From the NCBI RefSeq assembly GCF_000369405.1, contig NZ_KB849994.1, forward strand, positions 493,942 to 557,941: DNA of 64,000 nucleotides. Reading direction: 5' to 3'. Numbering within the stretch: position 1 is the stretch's first letter; each line of letters starts with the position of its first letter. The position numbers were made by a program, and so were the translations under genes. Origin of the DNA: Acinetobacter sp. ANC 3929. GTDB taxonomy: Bacteria > Pseudomonadota > Gammaproteobacteria > Pseudomonadales > Moraxellaceae. Below, in pieces: positions 43,233-54,151 of the stretch. The notes under the pieces were generated by a model. That model worked only from the letters and a program-made list of their open reading frames with translations. It searched no databases and had not been told where the DNA came from.

Positions 43233-43313
43233 AGTTTTGATGAAGGTAAAATTCTACCTGAGATCAAATCTGATTGGGATGAGGGGTTTTGGCAGTTTGA
43301 TAGTGATGAATAA
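43233..43313 (+). pseudogene. Orphan 3' fragment of an immunity gene
   Basis: Without a start codon, the frame reads SFDEGKILPEIKSDWDEGFWQFDSDE and stops at 43311. It aligns with the end of the copy at 45705-46670 (GEILPEIKSDWGEVYWQFDGEE). The preceding in-frame codon is a stop at 43230. This is the tail of a deleted family member between copies B and D. Confidence 0.75.
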
Positions 43314-43316
43314 CTT

Positions 43317-44243
43317 ATGCTAAGAAGCTGTTCTAAATTGACTCGTTTTCAAAAGCAATCAGTTGCCCTAATCTATTATGTTACTTCACGATCTTATTTG
43401 GAAATGTTACTCACCAAACTGGATGATTTGATTCAATATACTGGTGGCGTGATTGATTTAGCTGATCAGCAGTATCGTGATCGTATCCTATTGCAAGAAG
43501 GTTGGGGCATGGGTGATACCTCAGCCAATTGGAGTACTTATGCTTACCCATCTTTACTCGATTTTAGAATAGGGTTAATCAGAATAATTGAAGAAACAAA
43601 ATTAGAAGAATATGGTTGGACACCTGCATATAATACAGCACGTATGTTAGGCGAGTTTCAACCTAACTGGATGTCAGAAGAAGAAGAAACTGATTTTAAA
43701 GCGCGCTTTGATGAATTATATAGATTATGTAGTTATTACGACTCTTGCGTAAAGCCTCCAAGATCATGGACTTTATATAGTTTATTTGAAGTAATTAAAG
43801 AGCTTGGAGTTTTTGATCATAAAGTCCCAAAGCTTAGAGTTCATACAGATATACGTATAAATAGTGAGGAATCTATTTATAGGACAGGCGTATATATCCC
43901 TGTAGGCGATCAATTGGGTACACCACAATTTGCTTGGACTTACCGTGATGAAAATGGTTTTGAGGGTGGGCAATTGGAAGAATGTGAAACATTAAATGCT
44001 TTAGGTAAGCAGTTATTTTCTAAGTTTAATGAATATACAGCATGGACTCCATCTGAAGAACTAAGAGCATTCGCAATTGAAAATATTAAAAAGAAGAAAA
44101 TAGATGACGATTTTGGTTATGTAAAGTTTGATTATGACACCCAATTAAGATTAGCCCCAGAGTTGATTGCAAGAAATGCATTTACTGGCTTTGACTGTAG
44201 TTGGTACTTTGTTGAATTGGTTGATGGTGAGTTTGAAGATTGA
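43317..44243 (+). CDS. Putative immunity protein, copy D, C-terminally truncated at an IS
   Basis: 308 residues. Recognisable family features: SYLEMLLTKLDDLIQY, YPSLLDFRIGLIRIIEE, FQPNWMSEEEE, PKLRVHTDIRINSEESIYRTGVYIPVGDQLG and a late CSWYFVELVDG, which aligns with WVLVERIA in copies A and B. The C-terminal beta domain is missing: the TGA at 44241-44243 lies 5 bp before the IS3 element, and a fitting domain tail resumes beyond the IS at 45507. So the gene is probably broken, though a shortened product could still fold. Confidence 0.6.
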   Translation: MLRSCSKLTRFQKQSVALIYYVTSRSYLEMLLTKLDDLIQYTGGVIDLADQQYRDRILLQEGWGMGDTSANWSTYAYPSLLDFRIGLIRIIEETKLEEYGWTPAYNTARMLGEFQPNWMSEEEETDFKARFDELYRLCSYYDSCVKPPRSWTLYSLFEVIKELGVFDHKVPKLRVHTDIRINSEESIYRTGVYIPVGDQLGTPQFAWTYRDENGFEGGQLEECETLNALGKQLFSKFNEYTAWTPSEELRAFAIENIKKKKIDDDFGYVKFDYDTQLRLAPELIARNAFTGFDCSWYFVELVDGEFED

Positions 44244-44282
44244 TATACGCTGAATTATCAGGAGACTTTCCCTTGGGAGATT

Positions 44283-45137
44283 CTAGGCAGCCAACTTATA
44301 AAAGTCTTCGGCCATTTGATTTGGTGTCTTAAAACCCAAACCCTTTTGAATTCTTCGATGATTATAAAATAACTCAATGTATTTTATAATATCTGCTTTG
44401 GCTTCTTCTCTAGTTTGATAGTTGTAATGATGAACTAACTCATTTTTCAATATTCCCCAAAAGCTTTCAATCGGTGCATTATCGTAACAGTCTCCGCGCT
44501 TGCTCATTGAACCTTGAAAACCATATTGCTCAAGTATATTTCGATATTCATGGCTGCAATATTGACTTCCTCTGTCTGAATGCACAATCAGTTCTTTGGT
44601 TGGTTTTTGATTGTGAATAGCCATATTTAGCGCATTACAAACAAGCTGTGTTGTCATGCGCTCATTTAAGCTATAGCCAACCACTTGCTTCGTGTAAAGG
44701 TCTTTTACCGCTGCTAAATACAGCCATCCTTCAACAGTCCATATGTACGTAATATCACTTGACCATGCTTGATTTGGTCTAGTCATTGAGAATTGTTGCT
44801 CCAGCAGGTTTTCATAGATCGCTCGATTATGGTCACTATTCGTAGTCCTTTTAAAACGCTTGTGTCGCTTACAATACAGGTGGTTCAGCGCTTTTATCTG
44901 ACGTACAGCGTACATACTCATTTTTATACCCTGAGCTTGTAAGTATTTGGTTAATCGAATATAACCATAGCTCTGCCTTGTCTCCTCATGGGCTATTTTC
45001 ACCAATATCGTCTGTTGATTTCGTTGAATCGTTCTTTTGCTCACGCCTCTCTTGAGCCAATCATAAAAACATGAAACTGAAACATGAAGTAATCGAGCCA
45101 TTAAGGTAATTGGAAAAGAATATCTTTTTTGTTTCAT
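44283..45137 (-). CDS. IS3-family transposase OrfB (DDE domain)
   Basis: 284 residues. HTH_21-type segment then the rve integrase core with DDE residues in WSSDITYI, IVHSDRGSQY and PIESFWGILKNE; the end FYNHRRIQKGLGFKTPNQM is typical of the family. The frame is open upstream of ATG 45137 back to an A-AAA-AAG slippery heptamer at about 45182-45188 in orfA, so a -1 frameshift would give the OrfAB fusion that is the active transposase. Intact, so the element may be mobile. Confidence 0.93.
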   Translation of the reverse strand: MKQKRYSFPITLMARLLHVSVSCFYDWLKRGVSKRTIQRNQQTILVKIAHEETRQSYGYIRLTKYLQAQGIKMSMYAVRQIKALNHLYCKRHKRFKRTTNSDHNRAIYENLLEQQFSMTRPNQAWSSDITYIWTVEGWLYLAAVKDLYTKQVVGYSLNERMTTQLVCNALNMAIHNQKPTKELIVHSDRGSQYCSHEYRNILEQYGFQGSMSKRGDCYDNAPIESFWGILKNELVHHYNYQTREEAKADIIKYIELFYNHRRIQKGLGFKTPNQMAEDFYKLAA

Positions 45138-45148
45138 ATAGGCGTACC

Positions 45149-45448
45149 TTACTGACTTTCTTTGGCAAAGTACGCTGCTGCCTTTTTTAAAAATTCACGT
45201 TCCATTTCAGCTATTTTGAGCTGTTGTTTGAGTTTTTTATTTTCTTCGAGTAGAGCGTTTAGATCAGGTGAATACTGTTTTGTACCTGCTAAAGTTCCAG
45301 CCTTTGCTTTGGTATTCCAATTTGAAAGAGTTTGCATTGAAATGCTAAGTTGTCTAGCTGTTTCCGAGACATTGCCTTGATTGGCTTCAATTAATTTGAT
45401 GGCTTCAGCTTTAAATTCTGTGGTGTAAGTCTTGTGTTTCTTGCTCAT
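45149..45448 (-). CDS. IS3-family transposase OrfA (HTH)
   Basis: 99 residues. HTH_Tnp_1 domain (YTTEFKAEAIKLIEANQGNVSETARQLSISMQTLSNW) and a leucine-zipper-like tail (LNALLEENKKLKQQLKIAEMEREFLKKAAAYF). Binds the IS ends and, when fused to OrfB by frameshifting in the AAAAAAG run, makes the transposase. The stop at 45149 is 11 bp before the OrfB ATG. Confidence 0.93.
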   Translation of the reverse strand: MSKKHKTYTTEFKAEAIKLIEANQGNVSETARQLSISMQTLSNWNTKAKAGTLAGTKQYSPDLNALLEENKKLKQQLKIAEMEREFLKKAAAYFAKESQ

Positions 45449-45506
45449 GGTAAACTCCTGATGAGTGTGTTTAGTTTACCAAGTTAAAACCTCCTGTTTT
45501 TTCAGC

Positions 45507-45712
45507 ACACATCAGATATTGGGGTTGAGGATGTAGTTATGTTTGCTACACCTGATTTAAAAGTTATAGGTGGAGAATTATGTCCAAGAACAGGTTATTG
45601 GATTTTATCTAGCCAAAAGGGGAAGCGTTTGTATTTTACCAAAGGAACATTAATTCCTAAATATAATAAAGACTGGGGTGAGGAATATTGGATTTTTGAT
45701 GGTAATGCTTAA
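45507..45712 (+). pseudogene. 3' fragment of an immunity gene beyond the IS
   Basis: The open frame directly after the IS reads TSDIGVEDVVMFATPDLKVI, then CPRTGYWILSS, LYFTKGTLIPKY and WGEEYWIFDGNA, the family's C-terminal beta domain. No start codon or ribosome binding site is next to it. Best explained as the displaced tail of copy D (43317-44243), separated by the IS and perhaps a small deletion. The stop at 45710-45712 overlaps the next gene's ATG. Confidence 0.72.
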
Positions 45713-46670
45713 AACTGATGAACACCTAACGCCATTCATTGCACATGATATTTATGTGATGGAACAGTTTCTAAAGCCCGAACGGATAAAAATGATTCGG
45801 GATATCTGGCAGGAGATGCTGGATTATCTGGAAAGCTTATTGGATCGTTTTATGAATGATCTTCCCCAAGACTATCGTAACCGTAGTTTACCCGAACAAC
45901 CTGATATTGTTTGGGGAGAACGGGTTATTCCCAATTTTAGAAGTACAATGGAATGGTTGAATGAAAGCTATATTCAACGGTTAAACAATGATTTTGACTG
46001 TTATATCGGTTTTTCTTTAGGTGCAAGTACAAATGGACAACGAGAGTTTAGTGTAGACTGGATGGATGAGGTTGAACCTGAAGCCGCTGCAAAGTATCAA
46101 CACCTCTTATTTAAGGCAGCTCGTCTTGCTGAAGCGATTGAGCATACGATTCAACAATGGTCACCTGGAGACTTAACTCATTATTTTTCTCAAATAGGCT
46201 CACATAATAGTTCATTTACTTATGATCCAGTAATCCCACCTCCGTTGAGTTATCCTGTTTCTCGCTTGAATGAAAATATAAAAGTAAAAGCGGATGAAAA
46301 AATTCCTCAAACAGGATTTTACTTACCTAACTTACCAGATAGTTTCCCTCTTTTTATGTGGGTTTCAAATAATGACGTATGGGAGTTGGCTGGTGAAACC
46401 CGTATACCAGAAAATGATCCAGAATATCCTGGCTCGCGGATTTTGGCCCCATGTACTTGGACCTTGATTGAAAGTGTGGCTGATACAGGCAATGAACATG
46501 AACATGTTACGGTGTTCAATGTTCTTGCAGGTCAAATAGCCACACATTCGGGCTATTGGTTTACAATCGCCAAAGAAAATTCACGTCAATATTTTAAGCA
46601 AGGTGAAATTTTACCTGAGATCAAATCTGACTGGGGTGAAGTGTATTGGCAGTTTGATGGTGAAGAATAA
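45705..46670 (+). CDS. Putative T6SS immunity protein, copy E
   Basis: 321 residues from ATG 45705, which overlaps the preceding fragment's stop; GTG 45678 and ATG 45699 are other in-frame choices. Full-length family member: FIAHDIYVMEQFLKPERIKMIRDIWQEMLDYLESLLDRFMNDLP, a shared DIVWGERVIPNFRSTMEWLNESYI, LSYPVSRLNENIKVKADEKIPQTGFYLP, WTLIESVADTG and the C-terminal GYWFTIAKENSRQYFKQGEILPEIKSDWGEVYWQF. The PDxVWGE..LPNFRST block (about 60-75) is the best conserved N-terminal motif across copies A, B and E. Confidence 0.68.
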   Translation: MLKTDEHLTPFIAHDIYVMEQFLKPERIKMIRDIWQEMLDYLESLLDRFMNDLPQDYRNRSLPEQPDIVWGERVIPNFRSTMEWLNESYIQRLNNDFDCYIGFSLGASTNGQREFSVDWMDEVEPEAAAKYQHLLFKAARLAEAIEHTIQQWSPGDLTHYFSQIGSHNSSFTYDPVIPPPLSYPVSRLNENIKVKADEKIPQTGFYLPNLPDSFPLFMWVSNNDVWELAGETRIPENDPEYPGSRILAPCTWTLIESVADTGNEHEHVTVFNVLAGQIATHSGYWFTIAKENSRQYFKQGEILPEIKSDWGEVYWQFDGEE

Positions 46671-46719
46671 CTAATGTGCCCTTCGGGGCATTTAAAATTT
46701 TGAGATTTATATAATTAAA

Positions 46720-47570
46720 ATGATTGATCAGCAGAAATTAGAGCTATTTCCAAAAGAAATTTATTTATTGGAACAATTTCTTTCATATGATTATTACTAT
46801 GAAACGGTAAAGTTATGGGAGGAACAAATCAAATATGCTGAAGAGCTGTTAGATAAATATAGTGCCAACTTAGCACCAGCTCACCGTGCTCAACATCCAT
46901 CTCATCAAGCCGACTATGTATGGGAAACCATTGTACTACCAAATTTTAAGGGAGTCTTACATCATTTGGTTGATGGGCTGGATGACTTAAAAGAGAGTTT
47001 TTTACCTATATTAAGAAGAATGAGTGGCATTCGTAATGCTCTTATTGCTCAATGGAGAGATTATCCTTATGATTGGATGGATCATGTTGAAAAAGGCTCA
47101 GCTGATATTTATAAAGCTAAACTGGATATTGTATCAATAAGAGCTAATAATACCTTTGTTGCAAGTGATTACTATGACTCGCAATGGGACTATAAAGATC
47201 TATTAAAAATGATGTGTATAAAAGAGATGTGGGTATAGAGTATCCTCCAATCTTACCTAAATATTATTTAAATCCTAATATAAGTATAAAAACTGATGAA
47301 CCAATTATGGTGACAGGTTTTTATCGTTCTACTGAATCATATTCAGCTTGTAAGTTTCTGATACATGAAACAAAAATATCAGCCAAGCATCCTGAAGACT
47401 GGAAATTAGCTCCAGCGGTTCAGTGTTTTAAAACGAATCCAGACCTTTTTACGACACCAGATACAATTGAAAATTCAGAAGAAGTAGAAACTACATGGAT
47501 ACTGGTGGAAAAAGTAGTTGAGGATGATGGCAGTAGTTCGGTATTTAATGAAGAAAGAATTTCTCAATGA
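46720..47570 (+). pseudogene. Putative immunity gene, copy F, frameshifted and truncated
   Basis: The first frame (46720-47238) gives the N-terminal half, LFPKEIYLLEQFLSYDYYYETVKLWEEQIKYAEELLDKY, and ends shortly after an A5 run at 47205-47209. The -1 frame continues the family sequence to 47570: VGIEYPPILPKYYLNPNISIKTDEPIMVTGFY and TTWILVEKVVEDDG. Adding one A to the run would restore one frame. It also lacks the C-terminal GWW/WGE..W domain, ending VFNEERISQ. Probably inactive. Its stop overlaps the lipoprotein gene (ATGA). Confidence 0.75.
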
Positions 47571-48379
47571 ATTTCAGCATTAGTACAAAAATGATGAGTT
47601 ACTCTAAAAAGATTCTATTAAGTTTTTTACCTCTTATTTTATGTATCAGTTGTAGTAATGGCCAGTCAGCAGCGCAGCCAAGCGCTGATACAGAAGGATT
47701 TATCAAGAAACTAAACCAGCAGCATCGGTTTAAGGTTCATGGCTGTGCAATTAATTATAACGGTACAGATCTCTATATGAATTCTACCGTTGAACCTTGG
47801 ATCAAAGCCTTGGGGAAAAACTATAGAAAAGTGGATAGTACGGATGGAATTAATTTAACCAATTTATATATCTATGATGATATAGGAGTACGATTGGTTG
47901 AGAGAAAAAATGATAAGCAAATTGATAGTTTTCGTTTCCGTTTAGAACGACCAGAGCACGATATAAAGAAAGAAACAGATGCAGAAATAGAAGAAGAACT
48001 AAAGAAACCTGATACAGAACAAGTGAGAAGTATATTTAAAGATGCGATCGATATAGATGGGATACTTGTTGGCGCTTATCCAATGCATGATGAGGTTAGA
48101 AATAAATTTCATTCAAAAACACGCGTTAGTTATAACTTAACTATTAGCTGTGAAAATGATCAAAAGGGTAGGCCATTTGGAATTGAGTTAAGTACGAGTT
48201 TTAATGATCCCGAAGTGATTGATCATATGTATTTTTATAATTATTTTGATTCTATCAGTGATGAGGAAAAAGCGAGACAGCGTAAAGAGTTCTGTGAAGG
48301 CCCTGATCGAGATCATCCTATTTTAGGGGGAGGTTGTGAGAATTACCCTATAAAAAATAACAATACTGCCATAAAATAA
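47567..48379 (+). CDS. Putative lipoprotein at the end of the T6SS island
   Basis: 270 residues. The N-terminus has a hydrophobic segment ILLSFLPLILCISC followed by SNGQSAAQ, consistent with a lipoprotein signal although the -3 position is Cys rather than Leu. The mature part is polar with a few Cys (HGCAINY, ISCEN, FCEGP, GGGCENY). No family recognised. Position after the immunity array and envelope location suggest a periplasmic immunity or accessory protein, by inference only. Starts at ATG 47567, 47591 or 47594; the later ones give a more standard signal length. Confidence 0.65.
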   Translation: MNFSISTKMMSYSKKILLSFLPLILCISCSNGQSAAQPSADTEGFIKKLNQQHRFKVHGCAINYNGTDLYMNSTVEPWIKALGKNYRKVDSTDGINLTNLYIYDDIGVRLVERKNDKQIDSFRFRLERPEHDIKKETDAEIEEELKKPDTEQVRSIFKDAIDIDGILVGAYPMHDEVRNKFHSKTRVSYNLTISCENDQKGRPFGIELSTSFNDPEVIDHMYFYNYFDSISDEEKARQRKEFCEGPDRDHPILGGGCENYPIKNNNTAIK

Positions 48380-48406
48380 AAAGCAGAGCCGAAGCTCTGC
48401 TTTTTT
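48379..48406 (+). terminator. Intrinsic terminator closing the T6SS island
   Basis: AAAAGCAGAGC, loop CGAA, GCTCTGC and T6: strong hairpin, also facing the convergent purB. Confidence 0.93.
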
Positions 48407-48419
48407 GAGTCAAGCAGTT

Positions 48420-49817
<1,398 letters not shown>

Positions 49818-49862
49818 TTAATTTTGGAATAAACATAAAAATAAATTCGTTGTAGCATCGGT

Positions 49863-50594
49863 CTATACCACCTGATACTGCAAACGAGCGAGAGCTTGAA
49901 TATCTTGCAATAACTTGCGTTTACTAAAGATCATACTCCAAGAGCTGCCACCAAGCTGCTTCCATAGATGCGCCAGCTGTAAGCCTGTAAATAAGCATGC
50001 ACGAATACGGTTGGTATGATTGATGTCTTTAAAAGCTTCGGCATTGCCACGGACCAAAATACGTGGATTGATCTGTCCTGCGGTTTCAACATAGGTTTGA
50101 GCTAAATTGGCAATGATGCTTGGATGTAAATAATTATTATCGAAAAATGAGAGTTGCTTTAAGATTTTCTGTTGTGCTGTTTCTATAATTTTGACGTATT
50201 CAGGATTGCTATAAACTTTTTTTTCCAACTGCAACAAGGCCATTGCATAGGACATCGGCAGTTTTGCAGTCGACATTTTGGGAACACGGGATTTGGGTGC
50301 GGTATTAAAAGGCTGGGTAATACAGCCTTCTAAGGTTTTTAATCCCAGTGAAATATCTGCAAGCTGATTAAAAAAATCTAAGGTCTGAGAGGCATTATTC
50401 GCTGCAGGACGAATATTCAGGCTGGCTTTGATCAACAGTTCAAAATAGAAGTTACCACTATCGCCAATGCTTTGCTGTCCAGCCATTGCAGTCATATGTG
50501 TTAACTGAGTTGCCTGAAAGACCGCAGCCAATGCCAGAGCACGGTTCTGTCTAACATTCAACGCTTGAGTGTGCTGAAAGGGTAACTCGACCAT
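49863..50594 (-). CDS. hflD: High-frequency lysogenisation protein HflD homologue
   Basis: 243 residues, mostly helical. [25 protein letters not shown] near the N-terminus is the HflD signature. The C-terminus continues with [37 protein letters not shown]. Somewhat longer than E. coli HflD (213) because of an insertion near 70-90. In E. coli the protein is a peripheral membrane factor that lowers lambda CII stability; its own role is unclear. Located between mnmA (18-bp gap) and purB as in E. coli. Confidence 0.92.
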   Translation of the reverse strand: MVELPFQHTQALNVRQNRALALAAVFQATQLTHMTAMAGQQSIGDSGNFYFELLIKASLNIRPAANNASQTLDFFNQLADISLGLKTLEGCITQPFNTAPKSRVPKMSTAKLPMSYAMALLQLEKKVYSNPEYVKIIETAQQKILKQLSFFDNNYLHPSIIANLAQTYVETAGQINPRILVRGNAEAFKDINHTNRIRACLFTGLQLAHLWKQLGGSSWSMIFSKRKLLQDIQALARLQYQVV

Positions 50595-50612
50595 GCTTCG
50601 CTTCCAATTTCC

Positions 50613-51746
<1,134 letters not shown>

Positions 51747-51750
51747 CTAA

Positions 51751-52251
51751 TTAAGCATCCAAATGAGAAGTTAATGAGGGAGAGAAAGGGTGCTCATAAA
51801 TAAGCGATAAAGGGTATTTTTTACCAGCAAGGGCATCTTCAATAGCTTTTAAAACCAATGGACTACGTGCTCGGGCTGATTCTTGTAGCTCATCCAGATT
51901 CATCCAAACTGCACCTACGATACCTGTATCCAATTGCGCATTTTCCTCAACGGCTGTGACATGAGCCAGAAAGCAAAAACGATAATAAGTACGGTCGGGA
52001 AACATCGGTGGTGTATAGGTGTAGATACCCAGTAGATGATCAATTTCGACGTGATGGCCTGTTTCTTCTAAGGTTTCACGGATGGCTGCCTGAATAATGG
52101 TTTCACCACATTCTACATGTCCCGCAGGTTGATTAAACACGGTATGTACAAAGCCTTCGCTGTGTTCTTCAACAAACAGAAAACGTTCGTCTTTTTCGAC
52201 AACAGTAGCGACTGTGACATGAGGTGTCCAAGCGGTCATAGAAAGCACCAT
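51751..52251 (-). CDS. nudJ: NUDIX hydrolase, NudJ-like
   Basis: 166 residues (152-161 if ATG 52236 is used, which starts nearer to PHVTVA as in E. coli NudJ). The NUDIX box GHVECGETIIQAAIRETLEETGHHVE matches GX5EX7REUXEEXGU. E. coli NudJ hydrolyses nucleoside tri- and diphosphates and HMP-PP. First gene of the mnmA-hflD-purB operon; in E. coli the nudJ-mnmA neighbourhood is the same. Confidence 0.9.
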   Translation of the reverse strand: MVLSMTAWTPHVTVATVVEKDERFLFVEEHSEGFVHTVFNQPAGHVECGETIIQAAIRETLEETGHHVEIDHLLGIYTYTPPMFPDRTYYRFCFLAHVTAVEENAQLDTGIVGAVWMNLDELQESARARSPLVLKAIEDALAGKKYPLSLIYEHPFSPSLTSHLDA

Positions 52252-52338
52252 GGTTTTAAAAAACGTATTCTACAAAATTTGACTGTTTTTGGCTACATAG
52301 AAAGGCTAATTCGCTAAAGCGGAGGAAAATATTTGCTG

Positions 52339-52359
52339 ACATCAGTATATATATGATGT
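52339..52359. promoter_or_regulatory. Dyad upstream of fmdA
   Basis: ACATCA, 9-nt alternating TA spacer, TGATGT. Lies about 180 bp before fmdA and 90 bp before nudJ in a 286-bp divergent region that shows nothing else clear. Possible regulator site; function unknown. Confidence 0.35.
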
Positions 52360-52537
52360 TTGAGAATCGAAAAGAAATTGCTTCAAAAAAACAGATTGTG
52401 TTAGTGTGTTTTTTGACCGCGAGGTAAAAATAATAATTCCGTCTAAGCAATGTATTGTTTGCTCAGGCCTTTCAATAATTTAGAAGTACAACAGATGATG
52501 AATTAGACTCATATACAGCACACGGAGTTGAAGTATT

Positions 52538-53713
52538 ATGCAACATATTAAAATTAAACCTGGTGTCGCTTTAGCAGAACAAGCAGAGATTGGCCATAAT
52601 CGCTGGCATCCAGATATTCCATTTTTAACATCGGTGAAACCAGGGGAAGAGATTCTCATTGAAAGCCTAGATTTTTTAGATGCACAAATTAAAGATACCG
52701 ATGATGTTTCTGATGTAAAAAATGTTGATCTCACTCGAGCACATCCTTTGACGGGGCCTTTTTATGTTGAGGGTGCTGAGCCAGGCGATTTATTGGTGAT
52801 TGACCTTCTGGATATTCAACCGATCTCAGCAGTTGGTTTTTCTGGCGTTTTCGCGAAAGAAAATGGTGGTGGCTTTTTAGCAGATTATTTCCCTGAGGCA
52901 GATAAGGCAATTTGGGATTTAAAAGGATTATTTGCAACATCGCGTCATATTCCCGGTGTTCGTATTGCTGGCTTAAAACATCCTGGATTAATGGGGACGC
53001 TTCCTTCACATGAGCTTTTAAAAGAGTGGAACCGTAGAGAAGCGTTATTGGTGCCTAAGGGGCAGGCAAATCCACCTGATCCAAGAACTGCGGTGTTACG
53101 AGGGGTCACTGGAGCAGAGTTTGACCGGATGGCAGTTGAAGCGGCCCGTACGGTACCGCCGCGTGAACATGGCGGTAATACCGATATTAAAGATCTAGCT
53201 GCGGGCAGTCGTATTTATTTTCCTGTGTATCAGAAAGGCGCTGGCTTCTCGATGGGTGATCTACACTTCTCACAAGGTGATGGCGAAATCGGATTCTGTG
53301 GTGCGATTGAAATGGATGGGGTAACGCGTGTTGGTTTTGACCTGATTAAAGGAGGAATGGAAAAATACAATATTGATTCGCCTATCTTTGTTCCAAGCAA
53401 TGTCAGACCTAATTACGATCAGTGGCTAACCTTTGAAGGTATCAGCGTGGAAAATGGAATAAATCATTACTTGGATGCTACGGTTGCTTATCGTCAGGCC
53501 TGTTTAAAAGCAATTAAATATCTTGAGAATTTTGGATTTACGGGGTCTCAAGCCTATATGTTGCTTACCGCTGCACCTGTTGAAGGGCGTATTGGTGGCA
53601 TTGTAGATATTCCAAACTGTGCTTGCACAATTTCTTTACCAACCTCTATCTTTGAGAAGAATATTTTGCCGCAAGGTGCCTTAAATGAGAATAAGTTTTG
53701 GGGACATCGTTAG
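52538..53713 (+). CDS. fmdA: Formamidase/acetamidase FmdA
   Basis: 391 residues of the FmdA_AmdA family. RWHPDIPFLTSVKPGEEILIESLDFLDAQIKDTDD, HPLTGPFYVEGAEPGDLLVIDLLDI, GTLPSHELL, GGNTDIKDLAAGSRIYFPVYQKGAGFSMGDLHFSQGDGEIGFCGAIEM are the family blocks. It hydrolyses formamide (and short amides) to formate and ammonia in the cytoplasm. Coupled to fmdB 43 bp downstream. No urea/amide transporter is adjacent here. The ATG has a GGAGTTGAAG upstream. Confidence 0.94.
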   Translation: MQHIKIKPGVALAEQAEIGHNRWHPDIPFLTSVKPGEEILIESLDFLDAQIKDTDDVSDVKNVDLTRAHPLTGPFYVEGAEPGDLLVIDLLDIQPISAVGFSGVFAKENGGGFLADYFPEADKAIWDLKGLFATSRHIPGVRIAGLKHPGLMGTLPSHELLKEWNRREALLVPKGQANPPDPRTAVLRGVTGAEFDRMAVEAARTVPPREHGGNTDIKDLAAGSRIYFPVYQKGAGFSMGDLHFSQGDGEIGFCGAIEMDGVTRVGFDLIKGGMEKYNIDSPIFVPSNVRPNYDQWLTFEGISVENGINHYLDATVAYRQACLKAIKYLENFGFTGSQAYMLLTAAPVEGRIGGIVDIPNCACTISLPTSIFEKNILPQGALNENKFWGHR

Positions 53714-53756
53714 TCTTGGACGAATGCAAAATTAGTCGCTAAAGAAGGATTTTAAG

Positions 53757-54053
53757 ATGCCACTATATGATTTTAGATGTGAACATTGTGAAGGGATTTT
53801 CGAGAAGAATGTCCCAATGGTTAGTATTGCAAGGGATAACACATCTTGCCCGTATTGCCAGCAATCCATGTTATTAAAACCGATGATGACAGGGCATCAA
53901 AAGATCTCAGTCAAAAATAAATGGCGACCCTCATCGAGTGCCGAGCAACTGGCAGGGCCATTGGTTGAAGGGCCGGGAACCAATAAAAAAAGTGCTCGGA
54001 CATCGGTGTTGCATAACTGTCGCGGTGTGAATTGTTCTTTATGTGAGGTTTGA
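53757..54053 (+). CDS. fmdB: FmdB-family zinc-ribbon regulator
   Basis: 98 residues. N-terminal zinc ribbon MPLYDFRCEHCEGIFEKNVPM....TSCPYCQ with two CxxC pairs is the FmdB fold; the C-terminus has another Cys cluster (HNCRGVNCSLCEV). Named for the formamidase-linked regulator of Methylophilus; the function of the family is not settled. ATG follows AAGAAGGATTTTAAG. Forms an operon with fmdA. Confidence 0.92.
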   Translation: MPLYDFRCEHCEGIFEKNVPMVSIARDNTSCPYCQQSMLLKPMMTGHQKISVKNKWRPSSSAEQLAGPLVEGPGTNKKSARTSVLHNCRGVNCSLCEV

Positions 54054-54151
54054 GCTTCTACACTTTAAAAGTAAGAGATATTGCCATCCTGTGATTTTGT
54101 TGTATTGGATGGCTTTTATATAAGCTTGATGATATGCCTTTAGGGATAACG

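Larger units (their letters stand above)
44249..45506 (-). mobile_element. IS3-family insertion sequence
   Basis: About 1.26 kb. The ends form imperfect inverted repeats: GCTGAATTATCAGGAGACTT at 44249 and, reverse-complemented, GCTGAAAAAACAGGAGGTTT from 45506. They bound a two-ORF transposase read on the minus strand. No 3-5 bp target duplication is visible (only AC on both sides), so the element may have been left by recombination or its flank deleted. Confidence 0.9.
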
